Origin: Devosia sp. MC521
GTDB taxonomy: Bacteria; Pseudomonadota; Alphaproteobacteria; Rhizobiales; Devosiaceae
Direction: 5' to 3'
Assembly: GCF_014127105.1 (NCBI RefSeq)
Contig: NZ_CP059902.1
Span: forward strand, 1,397,001 to 1,461,000
DNA length: 64,000 bases
How positions within the stretch are numbered: position 1 is the first letter of the stretch; the number at the start of each line of letters is the position of its first letter. Of this stretch, positions 16,899 through 26,344 are shown piece after piece. The notes beneath the pieces were generated by a model. It saw only the letters and a program-made list of their open reading frames with translations. It made no database searches and was not told the origin of the DNA. Both the position numbers and the translations under genes were made by a program.

Positions 16899-19226
16899 AT
16901 GGCCGGACAAAGTGATGCCCCGGACGATCTGATCGCCGAATTGGCCCGCCTGATGGCGGGAGAGGCGCGCCCTGAAAACGCTCCGAGTGAGCCGCAGCAA
17001 CCGCGCGTCCGTATTCCCGGCGACGACTCGCCGCAAATGCCGCCGGTTCCGCGGTTTGATTTTACCGCGCAAGCGCCCAGCGAACGCGTTGTTCCCCCAG
17101 TTCCACCGGTCGCGCCGCGTCCTGTTTCTCAGCCGGTAGGCGCTCCACCAGCGTCTCAGTCGCAAGTTCGCGTGCCATCTCTAGCGCCCGTGCCGCCGCA
17201 AACGCCGACACCGAGCCTTGATTTCGCTCTTCGCCCGGGTGTGACCGCCGCACCAACACAGCCGCTCACGCAGCCCCCGCGGCCACCGGTTGAACCCTTT
17301 GCGTTCGACTTTGATCTGCGTTCTGCTCAGCGGCCATCGGCTCCAACCTCGCCTGTGCCATCGGTCCCGCCGGTCGCTTCGCCACAGCCGTCGCTCGATC
17401 AAGGCGTAGCGAGTCGCGAGCAGGGTCCTCAATTCGTTCCCCAACAGCCAGTTGCGCCACAGCGCCCTGTTGAACCAACACCTGTTCGGCGTGAACCCAT
17501 ACAGGCTCAGGTCGTCTCCCCAGCGCCAGTTGTGGTTGAGGAAGAGCCCGAGCCAATCAATCTTGATCAAGATAGCTTGGCCGATCTGATTGCATCTGAA
17601 TTGGCCAAGGATCAGCTGCAGAGCGAAGATAATACGGGTGGCAATTTCGAGTTCGAGGTTGAACCCGATAGTGTCGCATCACAGTCTGACGACTATTTCT
17701 CTCAAGTCGCGACGCACACGCGTGGCGTCGAGCAGCCGTCAGTGTACACCGCAGCTGATTTCTCCGATTCAGTAAGAGCTGCGAGCTCTCAGTTTGACGA
17801 GCCAAGCTTTGGCATTTCTCCCGAACCTGCAGTGGCGACACCGCAGCAGAGACGTCAAGAACCCGGCTTTGGCACTGATCCGCTCGCTGAGATTGAGCGG
17901 CTTGTGGGGCCAGCGGTGCGCATGAGTGTCCAGCAGGACCCAGCGCCTGAACCCATGGAAGTCGTCGAGCCGAAGTCTGCTCCGGCACCCTTACGAAGCC
18001 TGGCAACACCAACTTTACCGCCGGAAACTGAACAGGCTCCACGCGGACCACGCCGCCGCGCGTCGTCAGCGGACACCAGTTCGGTGGACGATGCTATTCT
18101 GGCAGCAGCGGCCGCCTCTGGCGCGCGCGTTGAATGGGTCGATCATACGGCTGGAAGCGATGCCGATGATGGTGGCGATTACAGCGAACCGCGTCGCCGT
18201 CGTTCGTTCGGCGTGAACAAAGCCGTTCTCGGGCCTTTGCTCGCCATTCTCCTCCTCGGTGCAGGTGGCGGTGCGCTTTATTACATGCTCGGATCGGGCG
18301 GCCCATCGGGCCCAGCACCGACGATCGTCGCGGACACAGCTCCGATCAAGGAAGAGCCTGAGCCCAGCACTGAGGCTCCTGCACAGTCGGTCATTTTTAA
18401 CGAAATGGCTGGTGGCAATAATGGCGCGAACGAGCAGATCGTCCCGCGAGATCAGGCTGATCCTGAAACTATATCTGAGGCTACTCAGAACTCCGGTATT
18501 GGCAATGTTATCAATTCGATAGATCAGGGCACGACCAACCCTGATGGCCTCGTAAACCGCCGCGTGCGAACGGTTACGGTGCGTCCGGACGGTACTATCG
18601 TGAGTGGCGATAGCGGTTTGGCTGGTACGTCCATGCTACCCGTCGACCGACCAAACGTCCCGGAACTTCCAGGGAATACCGCGGCTGCGAATACAACTGC
18701 GCCGTCAGAAACAGCTCCAGCTCCAGCGGCTCCGCCAGTTGCTGAAACTCCGGCGGCTCCAGCGGTCCCTCCTGTACAGCCGGGTTCGGTCGTGCCTGTG
18801 GTGAACGCAAGCGGCGCAGCTGTCGCTGGCCGAACAGTCGCGATCCCGTCACAGAAGCCTTCTGACTTCGCGTCAACCGCAGCGGCCGCAATTTCAGCGG
18901 CGGCGGCGGCGCCTGCGTCACAGGATCTCGCGGCACCGGCTGCAGCAGCTCCGGTTGCGGCGGCTCCTGCAGCAGCTCCAGCCTCTGGCGGTGCCTATGT
19001 CCAACTCTCGTCCCAGCGCACAGAAGCGGCTGCCCGTGAGAGTGCACAGGCCATTGCGACCCGGTATGGTGTGTTGTTCGGCGGCGCGAACCTCGAGATT
19101 CAGCAGGTGAACTTGGGCGAACGCGGTATCTACTATCGCGTGCTCGTGCCTGCTGCCTCGCGTGAAGCGGCCGTCAATGTCTGTACAAATGTGCGGGCTG
19201 CGGGCGGCGACTGCTTGCTGCTCTAA
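16899..19226 (+). CDS. SPOR domain-containing cell envelope protein
   Basis: A 775-residue, single-pass inner-membrane protein. Residues 1-440 are Pro/Ala/Gln-rich, low-complexity and cytoplasmic. A membrane segment lies near 443-465 (LLAILLLGAGGGALYYML), followed by a long Ala/Pro periplasmic linker. The last 75 residues form a SPOR domain (AYVQLSSQRTEAAARE ... YYRVLVP ... GGDCLLL) that binds denuded peptidoglycan at division sites. The place after argS and before scpA is conserved. The nagZ gene that often lies between them in relatives is not here. Alanine-rich repeats may be prone to slippage. Confidence 0.88.
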   Translation: MAGQSDAPDDLIAELARLMAGEARPENAPSEPQQPRVRIPGDDSPQMPPVPRFDFTAQAPSERVVPPVPPVAPRPVSQPVGAPPASQSQVRVPSLAPVPPQTPTPSLDFALRPGVTAAPTQPLTQPPRPPVEPFAFDFDLRSAQRPSAPTSPVPSVPPVASPQPSLDQGVASREQGPQFVPQQPVAPQRPVEPTPVRREPIQAQVVSPAPVVVEEEPEPINLDQDSLADLIASELAKDQLQSEDNTGGNFEFEVEPDSVASQSDDYFSQVATHTRGVEQPSVYTAADFSDSVRAASSQFDEPSFGISPEPAVATPQQRRQEPGFGTDPLAEIERLVGPAVRMSVQQDPAPEPMEVVEPKSAPAPLRSLATPTLPPETEQAPRGPRRRASSADTSSVDDAILAAAAASGARVEWVDHTAGSDADDGGDYSEPRRRRSFGVNKAVLGPLLAILLLGAGGGALYYMLGSGGPSGPAPTIVADTAPIKEEPEPSTEAPAQSVIFNEMAGGNNGANEQIVPRDQADPETISEATQNSGIGNVINSIDQGTTNPDGLVNRRVRTVTVRPDGTIVSGDSGLAGTSMLPVDRPNVPELPGNTAAANTTAPSETAPAPAAPPVAETPAAPAVPPVQPGSVVPVVNASGAAVAGRTVAIPSQKPSDFASTAAAAISAAAAAPASQDLAAPAAAAPVAAAPAAAPASGGAYVQLSSQRTEAAARESAQAIATRYGVLFGGANLEIQQVNLGERGIYYRVLVPAASREAAVNVCTNVRAAGGDCLLL

Positions 19227-19249
19227 AAAATATTGCCTGACTTGACGAT

Positions 19250-19292
19250 GGCTGTCATCGGTGTCCAATGTGCGCCGATGACAGCCTTTTTT
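19250..19292 (+). terminator. Strong terminator directly upstream of the scpA start
   Basis: GGCTGTCATCGG (19250-19261) pairs with CCGATGACAGCC (19275-19286), a perfect 12-bp stem with a 13-nt loop, followed by six T residues. The T-run ends only 11 nt before the scpA ATG. Confidence 0.9.
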
Positions 19293-19303
19293 GTTTTTCG
19301 TCC

Positions 19304-20092
19304 ATGAGTATAGCGCAGACGGATTGGATCTCAGCGGCTCCTGACGATGCGGCGGAGCAGGCGCTACGTGTCGACGTAAAGGGCTACGAAGGACCGCTCG
19401 ATCTTCTCCTTGATCTCGCCCGCCGACAAAAAGTGGACCTCTCAGCGATCTCTGTTCTGGCGCTGACCGAGCAATATCTCGCGTTCATCGAAGACCTGCG
19501 CCAGTTACGGATCGAGGTTGCCGCCGACTATTTGGTGATGGCCGCGTGGCTGGCCTATCTCAAAAGCCGCTTGCTGGTGCCCCAAGCGGTCAATGATGAT
19601 GAGCCAAGTGGTGAGATGCTGGCAGCATTGCTGCATTTTCGACTCAAGCGACTAGAAGCAATGCGCAATGTCTCTACGCAGCTCATCAACCGAGCGCGCG
19701 TCGGTGCGAAAGTGTTTGCGCGCGGGGCGCCCGAGCCCATTGAGATCGAACGAAAATCGATTTGGGAAGCGACGCTCTATGATCTTCTCAAAGCCTATTC
19801 CGATCAGCGCGAGCGTACCGCAATCGTCGAGTATTCGCCCTATGTGCGCACTGTCTGGTCGCTTCAGGACGCGCGAGACTTGCTGGAAAAGCTGATTGGG
19901 GAAACGGCGGATTGGTTTTCACTCGACGGGTTTTTGTATGATTATCTGGCCACACCTGAGGAACGGCGAACGGCTCGAGCGTCATCATTTGCTTCTAGCT
20001 TGGAACTGGTTCGACAAGGTGTGATGGAAATCAAACAGCGCGATACCTTTGCTCCAATCATGCTGCGTAAGCGAATGACCTCTCATGATTGA
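19304..20092 (+). CDS. scpA: Segregation and condensation protein A
   Basis: A 262-residue kleisin subunit of the SMC-ScpAB condensin, acting on the nucleoid. It has the family start VDVKGYEGPLDLLLDLARRQKVD, a Leu-rich SMC-binding N-terminal helix pair and a C-terminal winged helix. The ATG at 19304 gives the expected length; the earlier in-frame ATG at 19268 lies in the terminator loop. No ribosome-binding site is visible, because the T-run of the upstream terminator sits directly before the start. The scpB start lies inside its last codons (8-bp overlap). Confidence 0.92.
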   Translation: MSIAQTDWISAAPDDAAEQALRVDVKGYEGPLDLLLDLARRQKVDLSAISVLALTEQYLAFIEDLRQLRIEVAADYLVMAAWLAYLKSRLLVPQAVNDDEPSGEMLAALLHFRLKRLEAMRNVSTQLINRARVGAKVFARGAPEPIEIERKSIWEATLYDLLKAYSDQRERTAIVEYSPYVRTVWSLQDARDLLEKLIGETADWFSLDGFLYDYLATPEERRTARASSFASSLELVRQGVMEIKQRDTFAPIMLRKRMTSHD

Positions 20093-20756
20093 CGGCGAAG
20101 ACAGCGAAATTCGAACCCGGCAACTGCGGATTATTGAGGCGCTTTTGTTTGCCTCCGCAGAGCCGCTCAAACCCCACGAGATGGCGAGCTTTCTGGGGGA
20201 GGGTGTTTCTGTGCTCCCCTTGTTGAAGGCGCTGCAAGCGCAATACGCTCCGCGGGGCGTAAACTTGGTAAGGCGCGGGGACGGGTGGGCATTTCGGACA
20301 GCCGAAGACCTCGGATTTTTGCTGCGCCGTGAGCAACAAGAAACGCGCCCCCTGTCTCGCGCCGCGCTCGAGACCCTATCCATCATCGCTTATCATCAAC
20401 CCGCCACGAGGGCGGAGATAGAAGAAGTGCGCGGCGTTGCGACGGGGAAGGGGACTTTGGATCTGTTGATGGAAGCGGGTTGGATTCGCATGCGCGGCCG
20501 CCGTCGCACACCTGGGCGCCCAGTCACTTACGGAACAACGGATGCATTTTTAGACCATTTTGGTCTTGAGGCGCTTGCCGATTTACCGGGTCTGGATGAA
20601 TTGAAAGGTGCTGGCCTATTGTCGTCTCGTCTGCCGCCTGATTTGCAAATTCCTCTGCCTTTTGATGGAGATGCTTTGCGCGAAGATGAAGATCCGCTGA
20701 GCCCAGATGATCTGGGTGAGGTAGAGACGGAAGATGAGGTTGAAGAGCGTGACTAA
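20085..20756 (+). CDS. scpB: Segregation and condensation protein B
   Basis: A 223-residue dimeric winged-helix partner of ScpA in the SMC complex. It contains RIIEALLFASAEPL and LETLSIIAYHQPATRAEIEEVRGV, which mark the family, and GRPVTYGTT at the end of the second winged helix. The last 25 residues are acidic and probably disordered. It overlaps scpA by 8 bp, indicating translational coupling. Confidence 0.94.
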   Translation: MIDGEDSEIRTRQLRIIEALLFASAEPLKPHEMASFLGEGVSVLPLLKALQAQYAPRGVNLVRRGDGWAFRTAEDLGFLLRREQQETRPLSRAALETLSIIAYHQPATRAEIEEVRGVATGKGTLDLLMEAGWIRMRGRRRTPGRPVTYGTTDAFLDHFGLEALADLPGLDELKGAGLLSSRLPPDLQIPLPFDGDALREDEDPLSPDDLGEVETEDEVEERD

Positions 20757-20869
20757 AACGCTTTCACATGTTGATTTTGAACACATCCTTGTGTTCGGTG
20801 CAGTTTAAACTTATTTCTCGAATTATGTGTCGCGTGTATCGCGTACCGTTAGCCTAAGGGAGACCATCC

Positions 20870-21097
20870 ATGCACGCGCCATCCATCTGGGGCATTCTCG
20901 TCGTCGCCGTTGTCGTTATCCTGCTTTTTGGCCGTGGTAAGATTTCCGGCATGATGGGCGAAGTCGCTCAGGGCATTAAAGCCTTCCAAAAAGGCATGAA
21001 GGACGAAGACAAGCCTGCTGAACGTATCGACACTGCAACTGCTGCAAAGCCGCAGACTGTTGACGCTGCAGAAGTTGATCGGAGCAAGGACGCTTAA
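20870..21097 (+). CDS. tatA: Sec-independent translocase subunit TatA
   Basis: A 75-residue pore-forming subunit of the twin-arginine export system. It has a short N-terminal membrane helix ([13 protein letters not shown], residues 8-20), the hinge FGRGKISG and an amphipathic helix ending in [19 protein letters not shown] precedes the ATG. First gene of tatABC, which exports folded cofactor-containing proteins. Confidence 0.96.
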   Translation: MHAPSIWGILVVAVVVILLFGRGKISGMMGEVAQGIKAFQKGMKDEDKPAERIDTATAAKPQTVDAAEVDRSKDA

Positions 21098-21153
21098 TCA
21101 GCGCCTTCATCTGAATATTCGCGGCGCTTTCGCCGTACTTCGGAGATCGCTTT

Positions 21154-21828
21154 ATGCTCGGTCTAAGCTGGACAGAGATGCTTGTGATCGGCGTGGTTGC
21201 GCTGATCTTTATCGGTCCCAAAGACCTGCCCGTCATGATGGGCAAGGTTGGCAAGATCATTGGCCAAATTCAGCGCATGGGACGTGATTTCCAGCGCGAA
21301 ATCAACAAGACTTCGGGTTTGGATGAGGTGCGGAGCCTCCGCAACTCCATCACGTCGCCATTGAAGCAGACCGCCGAAGAAATCCGGCGCGAGTTCAACA
21401 CGATGTCGGCGGACGGTCCTAAGCCAAGCGGAATAATCAAACCCGCTGATCCGTCCTCAGAAAGTGTCGTCAACGAAATTCGCGAGAAGGCGGGCATGCC
21501 GCCTATTGCGAAATCAAACGACGATCTCGCATCCGAGTATGGCTTCAAGTCGAGCGCTAAGCCTGAGGCTTCATCTGCGCAAAGTGCTGATACCGCCACA
21601 GCGCCCGTAGCACCAAAGGCTGCCGCGCCTGCAGCAGAAAAGCCAACGCCTGTTAAGGCCGCCCGCGCAAGGCCGTCCACGAAGACGGCCGCCGCAATCG
21701 ACACTGCAGAAAAGCCAGTGAAGAAGCCACGCGCCAAGGCCGTTGTGGCCGACGCGGGTGAAAAGGCTCCGGCCAAGCCTCGTGCGCCTCGCAAAAAAGC
21801 CACTAGCACGGGTGAAAAGAGCGAATAA
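21154..21828 (+). CDS. tatB: Sec-independent translocase subunit TatB
   Basis: A 224-residue receptor subunit that binds Tat signal peptides together with TatC. The N-terminal MLGLSWTEMLVIGVVALIFIGPKDLP is a membrane helix with the conserved Glu at residue 8 and the GPKDLP hinge. Amphipathic helices follow to about residue 80. The C-terminal 90 residues are a low-complexity Ala/Lys/Pro tail, longer than in E. coli but common in this order. Its stop and the tatC start share one base (TAATG). Confidence 0.95.
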   Translation: MLGLSWTEMLVIGVVALIFIGPKDLPVMMGKVGKIIGQIQRMGRDFQREINKTSGLDEVRSLRNSITSPLKQTAEEIRREFNTMSADGPKPSGIIKPADPSSESVVNEIREKAGMPPIAKSNDDLASEYGFKSSAKPEASSAQSADTATAPVAPKAAAPAAEKPTPVKAARARPSTKTAAAIDTAEKPVKKPRAKAVVADAGEKAPAKPRAPRKKATSTGEKSE

Positions 21829-22646
21829 TGGCCGATACTCAGGCAAAAATCGAAGATAAGTCGCAAGCTGAGCCGGTTGATGAACTCGCCGGTAGCGAAG
21901 CGCCGCTTTTGGAGCATTTGATCGAACTGCGTAAGCGGTTGATCCACTGCGCGATTGCGATCGTTGTCCTCTTGATTGTCTGCTTCCTCTTTGCAGGGCA
22001 GATTTTCGATATTCTGCTCAACCCATACCGTTCGATTTATCCAAATCCGGGCGATATGGAGTTGATCTATACAGCGCCGCAGGAATTCTTCTTCACCCAG
22101 CTTAATCTGGCATTCTTTGGCTCGATCTTCCTCGGGTTCCCTTATCTGGCAACGCAGATCTACGGCTTTGTCGCGCCCGGGCTGTATAAGCATGAGCGAA
22201 AGGCGCTTGTGCCCTATCTCGTGGCCACGCCGGTCTTCTTTGTGGCCGGGGCGGCAATGGTCTATTTCGTCGTTTTGCCAATGGCATTGGGTTTCTTTGC
22301 AGGAATGCAGACCGACGAGATCAAGCTTCTGGCGAAGGTGTCGGAATACCTCAGTCTCGCCATGACGCTGATTTTGGCATTTGGCATCTGCTTCCAGTTG
22401 CCTGTCGTGCTGACACTGTTGGCGCAGATCGACCTCGTGAGCGTTGATCAGCTCAAGAAGGGCCGTCGCTACGCTATCGTCGGTATTCTGATCGTGGCCG
22501 CGTTCATCACGCCGCCTGATCCGATTTCGCAGATTGGGTTGGCGATACCGATGTATCTCCTTTACGAGCTTTCGATTCTGTCGGTGCGTATGATTGAGCG
22601 CCGACGAAAAGCAGCGCTCGCCGCGCAAGAGAACGAAACAGCCTAG
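21828..22646 (+). CDS. tatC: Sec-independent translocase subunit TatC
   Basis: A 272-residue inner-membrane protein with six transmembrane helices; it recognises the twin-arginine motif. The conserved LLEHLIELRKRL cytoplasmic N-terminus and the first-loop YTAPQEFF with its Glu are both present. The C-terminus ends in a basic RRRKAALAAQ. Last gene of tatABC; a terminator follows. Confidence 0.96.
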   Translation: MADTQAKIEDKSQAEPVDELAGSEAPLLEHLIELRKRLIHCAIAIVVLLIVCFLFAGQIFDILLNPYRSIYPNPGDMELIYTAPQEFFFTQLNLAFFGSIFLGFPYLATQIYGFVAPGLYKHERKALVPYLVATPVFFVAGAAMVYFVVLPMALGFFAGMQTDEIKLLAKVSEYLSLAMTLILAFGICFQLPVVLTLLAQIDLVSVDQLKKGRRYAIVGILIVAAFITPPDPISQIGLAIPMYLLYELSILSVRMIERRRKAALAAQENETA

Positions 22647-22650
22647 TTTC

Positions 22651-22685
22651 AACGCCCCATTCGCAAGATTGGGGCGTTGGTTTTT
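22651..22685 (+). terminator. Intrinsic terminator of tatABC
   Basis: AACGCCCCA (22651-22659) pairs with TGGGGCGTT (22670-22678), then GG and a T-run. It lies five bases after the tatC stop and separates tatC from serS. Confidence 0.9.
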
Positions 22686-22778
22686 GGCTTTTCGAGAATG
22701 CCCACTTGCGGGCTACAGTCTTCAACTTTAGACAAGCCACACACCAATAAAGAGGCGGGCTTTCGCTCGTAACGTACA

Positions 22779-24101
22779 ATGTTCGATATCAAATGGGTCC
22801 GAGACAATCCTGATGCCTTCAACCAGGCCATGGAAAGCCGCGGGTCCTCTCAGCGGGCTGATACCCTGATTGAGATCGACGATCGCCGCCGCGCGATCAT
22901 TGTGCGTCTCAACGAAGCGCAAGAAAAGCGCAACGCGCTGTCCAAGCAGATCGGCCAGGCCAAGGCCCAGAAGGACGAAGCCAAGGCCCAAGAGCTGATG
23001 GCAGAGGTCGCCTCGCTCAAAGAATTCATCCCTTCGGGGGAAGCAGACGAACGCGCCGTCGAGAAAGAACTCCGTGACGCGCTCTCGACCATTCCAAACG
23101 CTCCGCTAGCGGATGTGCCGTTCGGCAAGGATGAGAGTGATAACGTCGAGTACTTTGGCCTCAACGGCAATGCTGAGACAGCTGCCACTGTGCGTCCCGT
23201 AAAGCCTAGCTTTACGTTTGCACCCAAAGAACACTTTGAAATTGGTGTTTCTGAAAAGAACATGGATTTTGAAGTTGCGGCCAAGCTCGCCGGTAGTCGC
23301 TTCGTTGTCCTGAAGGGCCAGATTGCGCGCCTTGAGCGAGCGCTTGGCCAGTTCATGCTTGACCTCCATTCGACCGAACACGGCTATCTCGAAGTGCAGA
23401 CACCTGTCCTCGTTCGCGACGACGCGTTGTTCGGTACAGGACAGCTGCCGAAGTTCGAAGAAGATCTGTTCTTCACCCCGCATGGTGAGAGCCGTCTGGC
23501 GCTCATTCCGACGGCAGAAGTTCCGATGACCAATTTCGTGCGTGAATCTATTCTCGCCGAAGACGAATTACCGATGCGCTTCACGGCGTTGACGCCGTGC
23601 TTCCGTTCCGAAGCCGGTTCGGCAGGGCGCGATACCCGTGGCATGCTGCGTCAGCATCAGTTCAACAAGGTTGAACTGGTCGCGATCACGACCGCGGAAG
23701 AAGCCGAAAACGAACACGAGCGCATGCTCGCGGCCGCTGAAGCTGTTTTGACCAAGCTTGGTCTGCACTATCGCGTCATGAAACTGTGCACCGGCGATAT
23801 GGGCTTTGGTGCGCGTCGCACCTATGACCTTGAAGTCTGGCTTCCCGGTCAGAACACCTACCGCGAAATCTCGTCGGTATCGGTCTGCGGTGATTTTCAG
23901 GCACGCCGTATGGAAGCGCGTTACCGCCCGTCCGGCGAGAAGCAGGCACTGCGTTACGTGCATACGCTCAATGGTTCCGGCACCGCCGTTGGCCGTTGCT
24001 TGATTGCTGTGTTGGAAAACTATCAGCAGGAAGACGGCTCGGTGGTTATCCCTGAAGTGCTGCGTCCCTATATGGGCGGCCTCACCAAAATCGGAGGCTA
24101 A
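22779..24101 (+). CDS. serS: Serine--tRNA ligase
   Basis: A 440-residue class II synthetase. The N-terminal long coiled-coil arm (about residues 30-105) contacts the long variable arm of tRNA-Ser. Class II motif 2 is seen in [20 protein letters not shown] and motif 3 in [16 protein letters not shown]. The ribosome-binding site for surE overlaps its stop (GGAGGCTAA), so the two genes are coupled. Confidence 0.96.
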   Translation: MFDIKWVRDNPDAFNQAMESRGSSQRADTLIEIDDRRRAIIVRLNEAQEKRNALSKQIGQAKAQKDEAKAQELMAEVASLKEFIPSGEADERAVEKELRDALSTIPNAPLADVPFGKDESDNVEYFGLNGNAETAATVRPVKPSFTFAPKEHFEIGVSEKNMDFEVAAKLAGSRFVVLKGQIARLERALGQFMLDLHSTEHGYLEVQTPVLVRDDALFGTGQLPKFEEDLFFTPHGESRLALIPTAEVPMTNFVRESILAEDELPMRFTALTPCFRSEAGSAGRDTRGMLRQHQFNKVELVAITTAEEAENEHERMLAAAEAVLTKLGLHYRVMKLCTGDMGFGARRTYDLEVWLPGQNTYREISSVSVCGDFQARRMEARYRPSGEKQALRYVHTLNGSGTAVGRCLIAVLENYQQEDGSVVIPEVLRPYMGGLTKIGG

Positions 24102-24106
24102 GGCCC

Positions 24107-24871
24107 ATGTCCCTGCGCATCTTGCTCACCAATGATGATGGTATTGATGCGCCGGGTCTTGCCGTACTCGCTGATATTGCACGCTCTATCTCCGATGACG
24201 TTTGGATTGTGGCTCCTGACGGAAATCAATCGGGGGTAGGGCACCGCTTCTCCTTCGGGCGCGAACTCAGCTTTGACCGCAAGGACGACAAAACCTTTGC
24301 TGTGGTGGGTGGCTCACCTGCCGATTGTGTCGTTGCCGCGATGACCCATCTGCTGGGTGACAAGCCGGCTGACCTGGTCTTGTCCGGCGTCAATGCCGGG
24401 CAGAACCTTGGCGATATCGTCAACTGTTCAGGCACGGCCGCTGGCGCCCGTGAAGGCGTTCTGCAAGGCGCTATCGGTATCGCGCTCAGCCAAGCGCTTG
24501 ATTATGAGCTGACGCTGGAGCCAAACTGGGAAAATGCTCGGGCTTTTGGTGTGAGAACCGTTGAAGCCATTCTGCGAAGCCATGCGGGCCATGACGTCTT
24601 TTACAACGTCAATTTCCCATATTGCCCGCCGGAGGCTGTGACTGGGATACGCGCGGCAGCTCAGCAGCGTTTCTCCCGATCGCCAATTCGCTACTATCCC
24701 AGCGACAATGAGGGCAAATTCTTTATGGCGATTCCCTCAACGCCCACTCCACTTGATCCGAAAGCGGACTTTGAGGTGATGCGCCGCCAGAGCGCCATCA
24801 CCGTTACTCCGGTTGCGCTGCAACAAACCCATCAGGATGCTCTAGCGAGCCTTGCCAGCTTGTCACTGTAA
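24107..24871 (+). CDS. surE: 5'-nucleotidase SurE
   Basis: A 254-residue metal-dependent phosphatase acting on nucleoside monophosphates, linked to stationary-phase survival. It starts with ILLTNDDGIDAPG, whose Asp-Asp binds metal; APDGNQSG and the LSGVNAGQNLG segment complete the active site. In many relatives a pcm gene follows surE; here the next gene is the NlpD-like lipoprotein, 169 bp away. Confidence 0.95.
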   Translation: MSLRILLTNDDGIDAPGLAVLADIARSISDDVWIVAPDGNQSGVGHRFSFGRELSFDRKDDKTFAVVGGSPADCVVAAMTHLLGDKPADLVLSGVNAGQNLGDIVNCSGTAAGAREGVLQGAIGIALSQALDYELTLEPNWENARAFGVRTVEAILRSHAGHDVFYNVNFPYCPPEAVTGIRAAAQQRFSRSPIRYYPSDNEGKFFMAIPSTPTPLDPKADFEVMRRQSAITVTPVALQQTHQDALASLASLSL

Positions 24872-25040
24872 GTGTGGCAGGTGGTATTTTAGCACTCGAC
24901 GGCTCGCTCGGTTTTAACCCTAACCAGTGCTGAATCATGTCGATGTGAATTCGCTCAAATCGCATCGGTCTTAAACTCGTCTTTACCTTACCGGCCTAAT
25001 CTCGGGTCTAGTTGTTTAGTATCTGCGTACGAGTAAGCCG

Positions 25041-26270
25041 ATGAGTATTCGCGTTCCCCGGCGGACCCATAAAGTCTCTGTCGCTATGGCTGGGCTTATG
25101 GTTGCAGCAGTCGCATTGTCCGGCTGCTCTAGTCTTGGTAGCCGTACGTTTGGCGACCAGACCGTCACGGGCTCAACAGCCCAACCAGCCCCGTTCTTTG
25201 CAAATCAACCCATGCCGCCGAGCCTCGGTGCAGTTCAGGGTGCGCAGAACACTGCCTTCCTGCCTCCTGCGAATGTAGGTGGTGGTGGCGGCGGGATGCT
25301 GCCCCCTGCGCCAGCGCAGGGCGGTTTCTGGCAAAACAATGCCCCGACATCACCAGTTATGATGGGGGCAACGTCGCCAGTTGTCCAAACTCAAGATTTG
25401 CCTGCACTGAACTCGTCTCCAATGGGAAATTCGCAAGCCATGCTCGCTCAGCAGAATCTTGCCCCAATGCCGGCTGCGCCTGCGGCCGTTGCCATGGGCA
25501 ATCCGAACGCTTCGCTTCCGCTTAACTCAAATGTTCCTGTGCAGGTTTCGCCTGCTGCGAACACGAACGGTTACACGCACACCATCGCAAGCGGTGAATC
25601 GTTGCACACAATTGCACGCCGCTACGATGTCACGACCCAGTCTCTCGTTCATGCCAATGGCATGAGCTCGCCAGACAAGATCATCGTGGGTCAGAAAATT
25701 ATCATTCCTGGCCGTTCGGATCTGAACCCAGCTCCAGGTTCTGAGCAAATCACGAAGGTTGCGACGATTTCCACCGTTCCAACCACTCCGGCTGCTGCGG
25801 CACCACAACCTGTTTTGGCTGCGGCACCTGTTGCTCAAACTGCCCCTGTCGCCGCGCCGATCCAGCAGGCTGCACTGCCACAGGCCGAACCAGTCGCTTC
25901 GGGCAATGACAAGTTCCGTTGGCCGGTGTCTGGTCGGATCATCACCGATTTTGCCGCATCGCGTGGCACAGGTATCAATATCGACGTTCCAGAAGGCTCA
26001 GCCGTTAAGGCTGCCGAGAACGGCACCGTCATTTATGTCGGTTCGGGCGTTGAGGGTTACGGTAATCTGATCCTCGTTCGTCATCCGAACGGCTTCGTTT
26101 CGGCCTACGCCCATCTCAAGGGCATGAATGTCGACAAGGGCGCAACTGTTACCCGTGGTGACACCATCGGCACGGTCGGCTCCACAGGTTCTGTTTCCAA
26201 GCCGCAGCTGCACTTTGAGCTGCGTAAGGGCGCGACGCCGGTTGATCCGGTTCCGCTGCTCGCGAGCTAA
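25041..26270 (+). CDS. nlpD: NlpD-like lipoprotein with LysM and M23 (LytM) domains
   Basis: A 409-residue predicted lipoprotein with lipobox Leu-Ser-Gly-Cys around residue 29. A Pro/Ala/Gln-rich linker precedes a LysM domain (about 177-224, YTHTIASGESLHTIARRY) that binds peptidoglycan. A second low-complexity linker leads to a LytM domain (about 292-405). The LytM metal site is incomplete: the usual His-x3-Asp appears as Gly-Ile-Asn-Ile-Asp, with no His, although YAHL and LHFELR are kept. E. coli NlpD and EnvC are likewise degenerate and act as amidase activators, so an activator role is inferred. A terminator follows. Confidence 0.88.
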   Translation: MSIRVPRRTHKVSVAMAGLMVAAVALSGCSSLGSRTFGDQTVTGSTAQPAPFFANQPMPPSLGAVQGAQNTAFLPPANVGGGGGGMLPPAPAQGGFWQNNAPTSPVMMGATSPVVQTQDLPALNSSPMGNSQAMLAQQNLAPMPAAPAAVAMGNPNASLPLNSNVPVQVSPAANTNGYTHTIASGESLHTIARRYDVTTQSLVHANGMSSPDKIIVGQKIIIPGRSDLNPAPGSEQITKVATISTVPTTPAAAAPQPVLAAAPVAQTAPVAAPIQQAALPQAEPVASGNDKFRWPVSGRIITDFAASRGTGINIDVPEGSAVKAAENGTVIYVGSGVEGYGNLILVRHPNGFVSAYAHLKGMNVDKGATVTRGDTIGTVGSTGSVSKPQLHFELRKGATPVDPVPLLAS

Positions 26271-26294
26271 AGCTCCGCGCCGATTGAATTTCGA

Positions 26295-26327
26295 GGGCCA
26301 CGGCTGTTGCTGTGGCCCTTTTCTTTG
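26295..26327 (+). terminator. Intrinsic terminator of the nlpD-like gene
   Basis: GGGCCAC (26295-26301) pairs with GTGGCCC (26312-26318); TTTTCTTT follows. Confidence 0.88.
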
Positions 26328-26344
26328 GTGAAGCGGGGAGGGGC

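Noticed and set aside
21270-22652. 460-codon open frame on the minus strand
   Set aside because: Antisense to tatB and tatC, which are clearly real.
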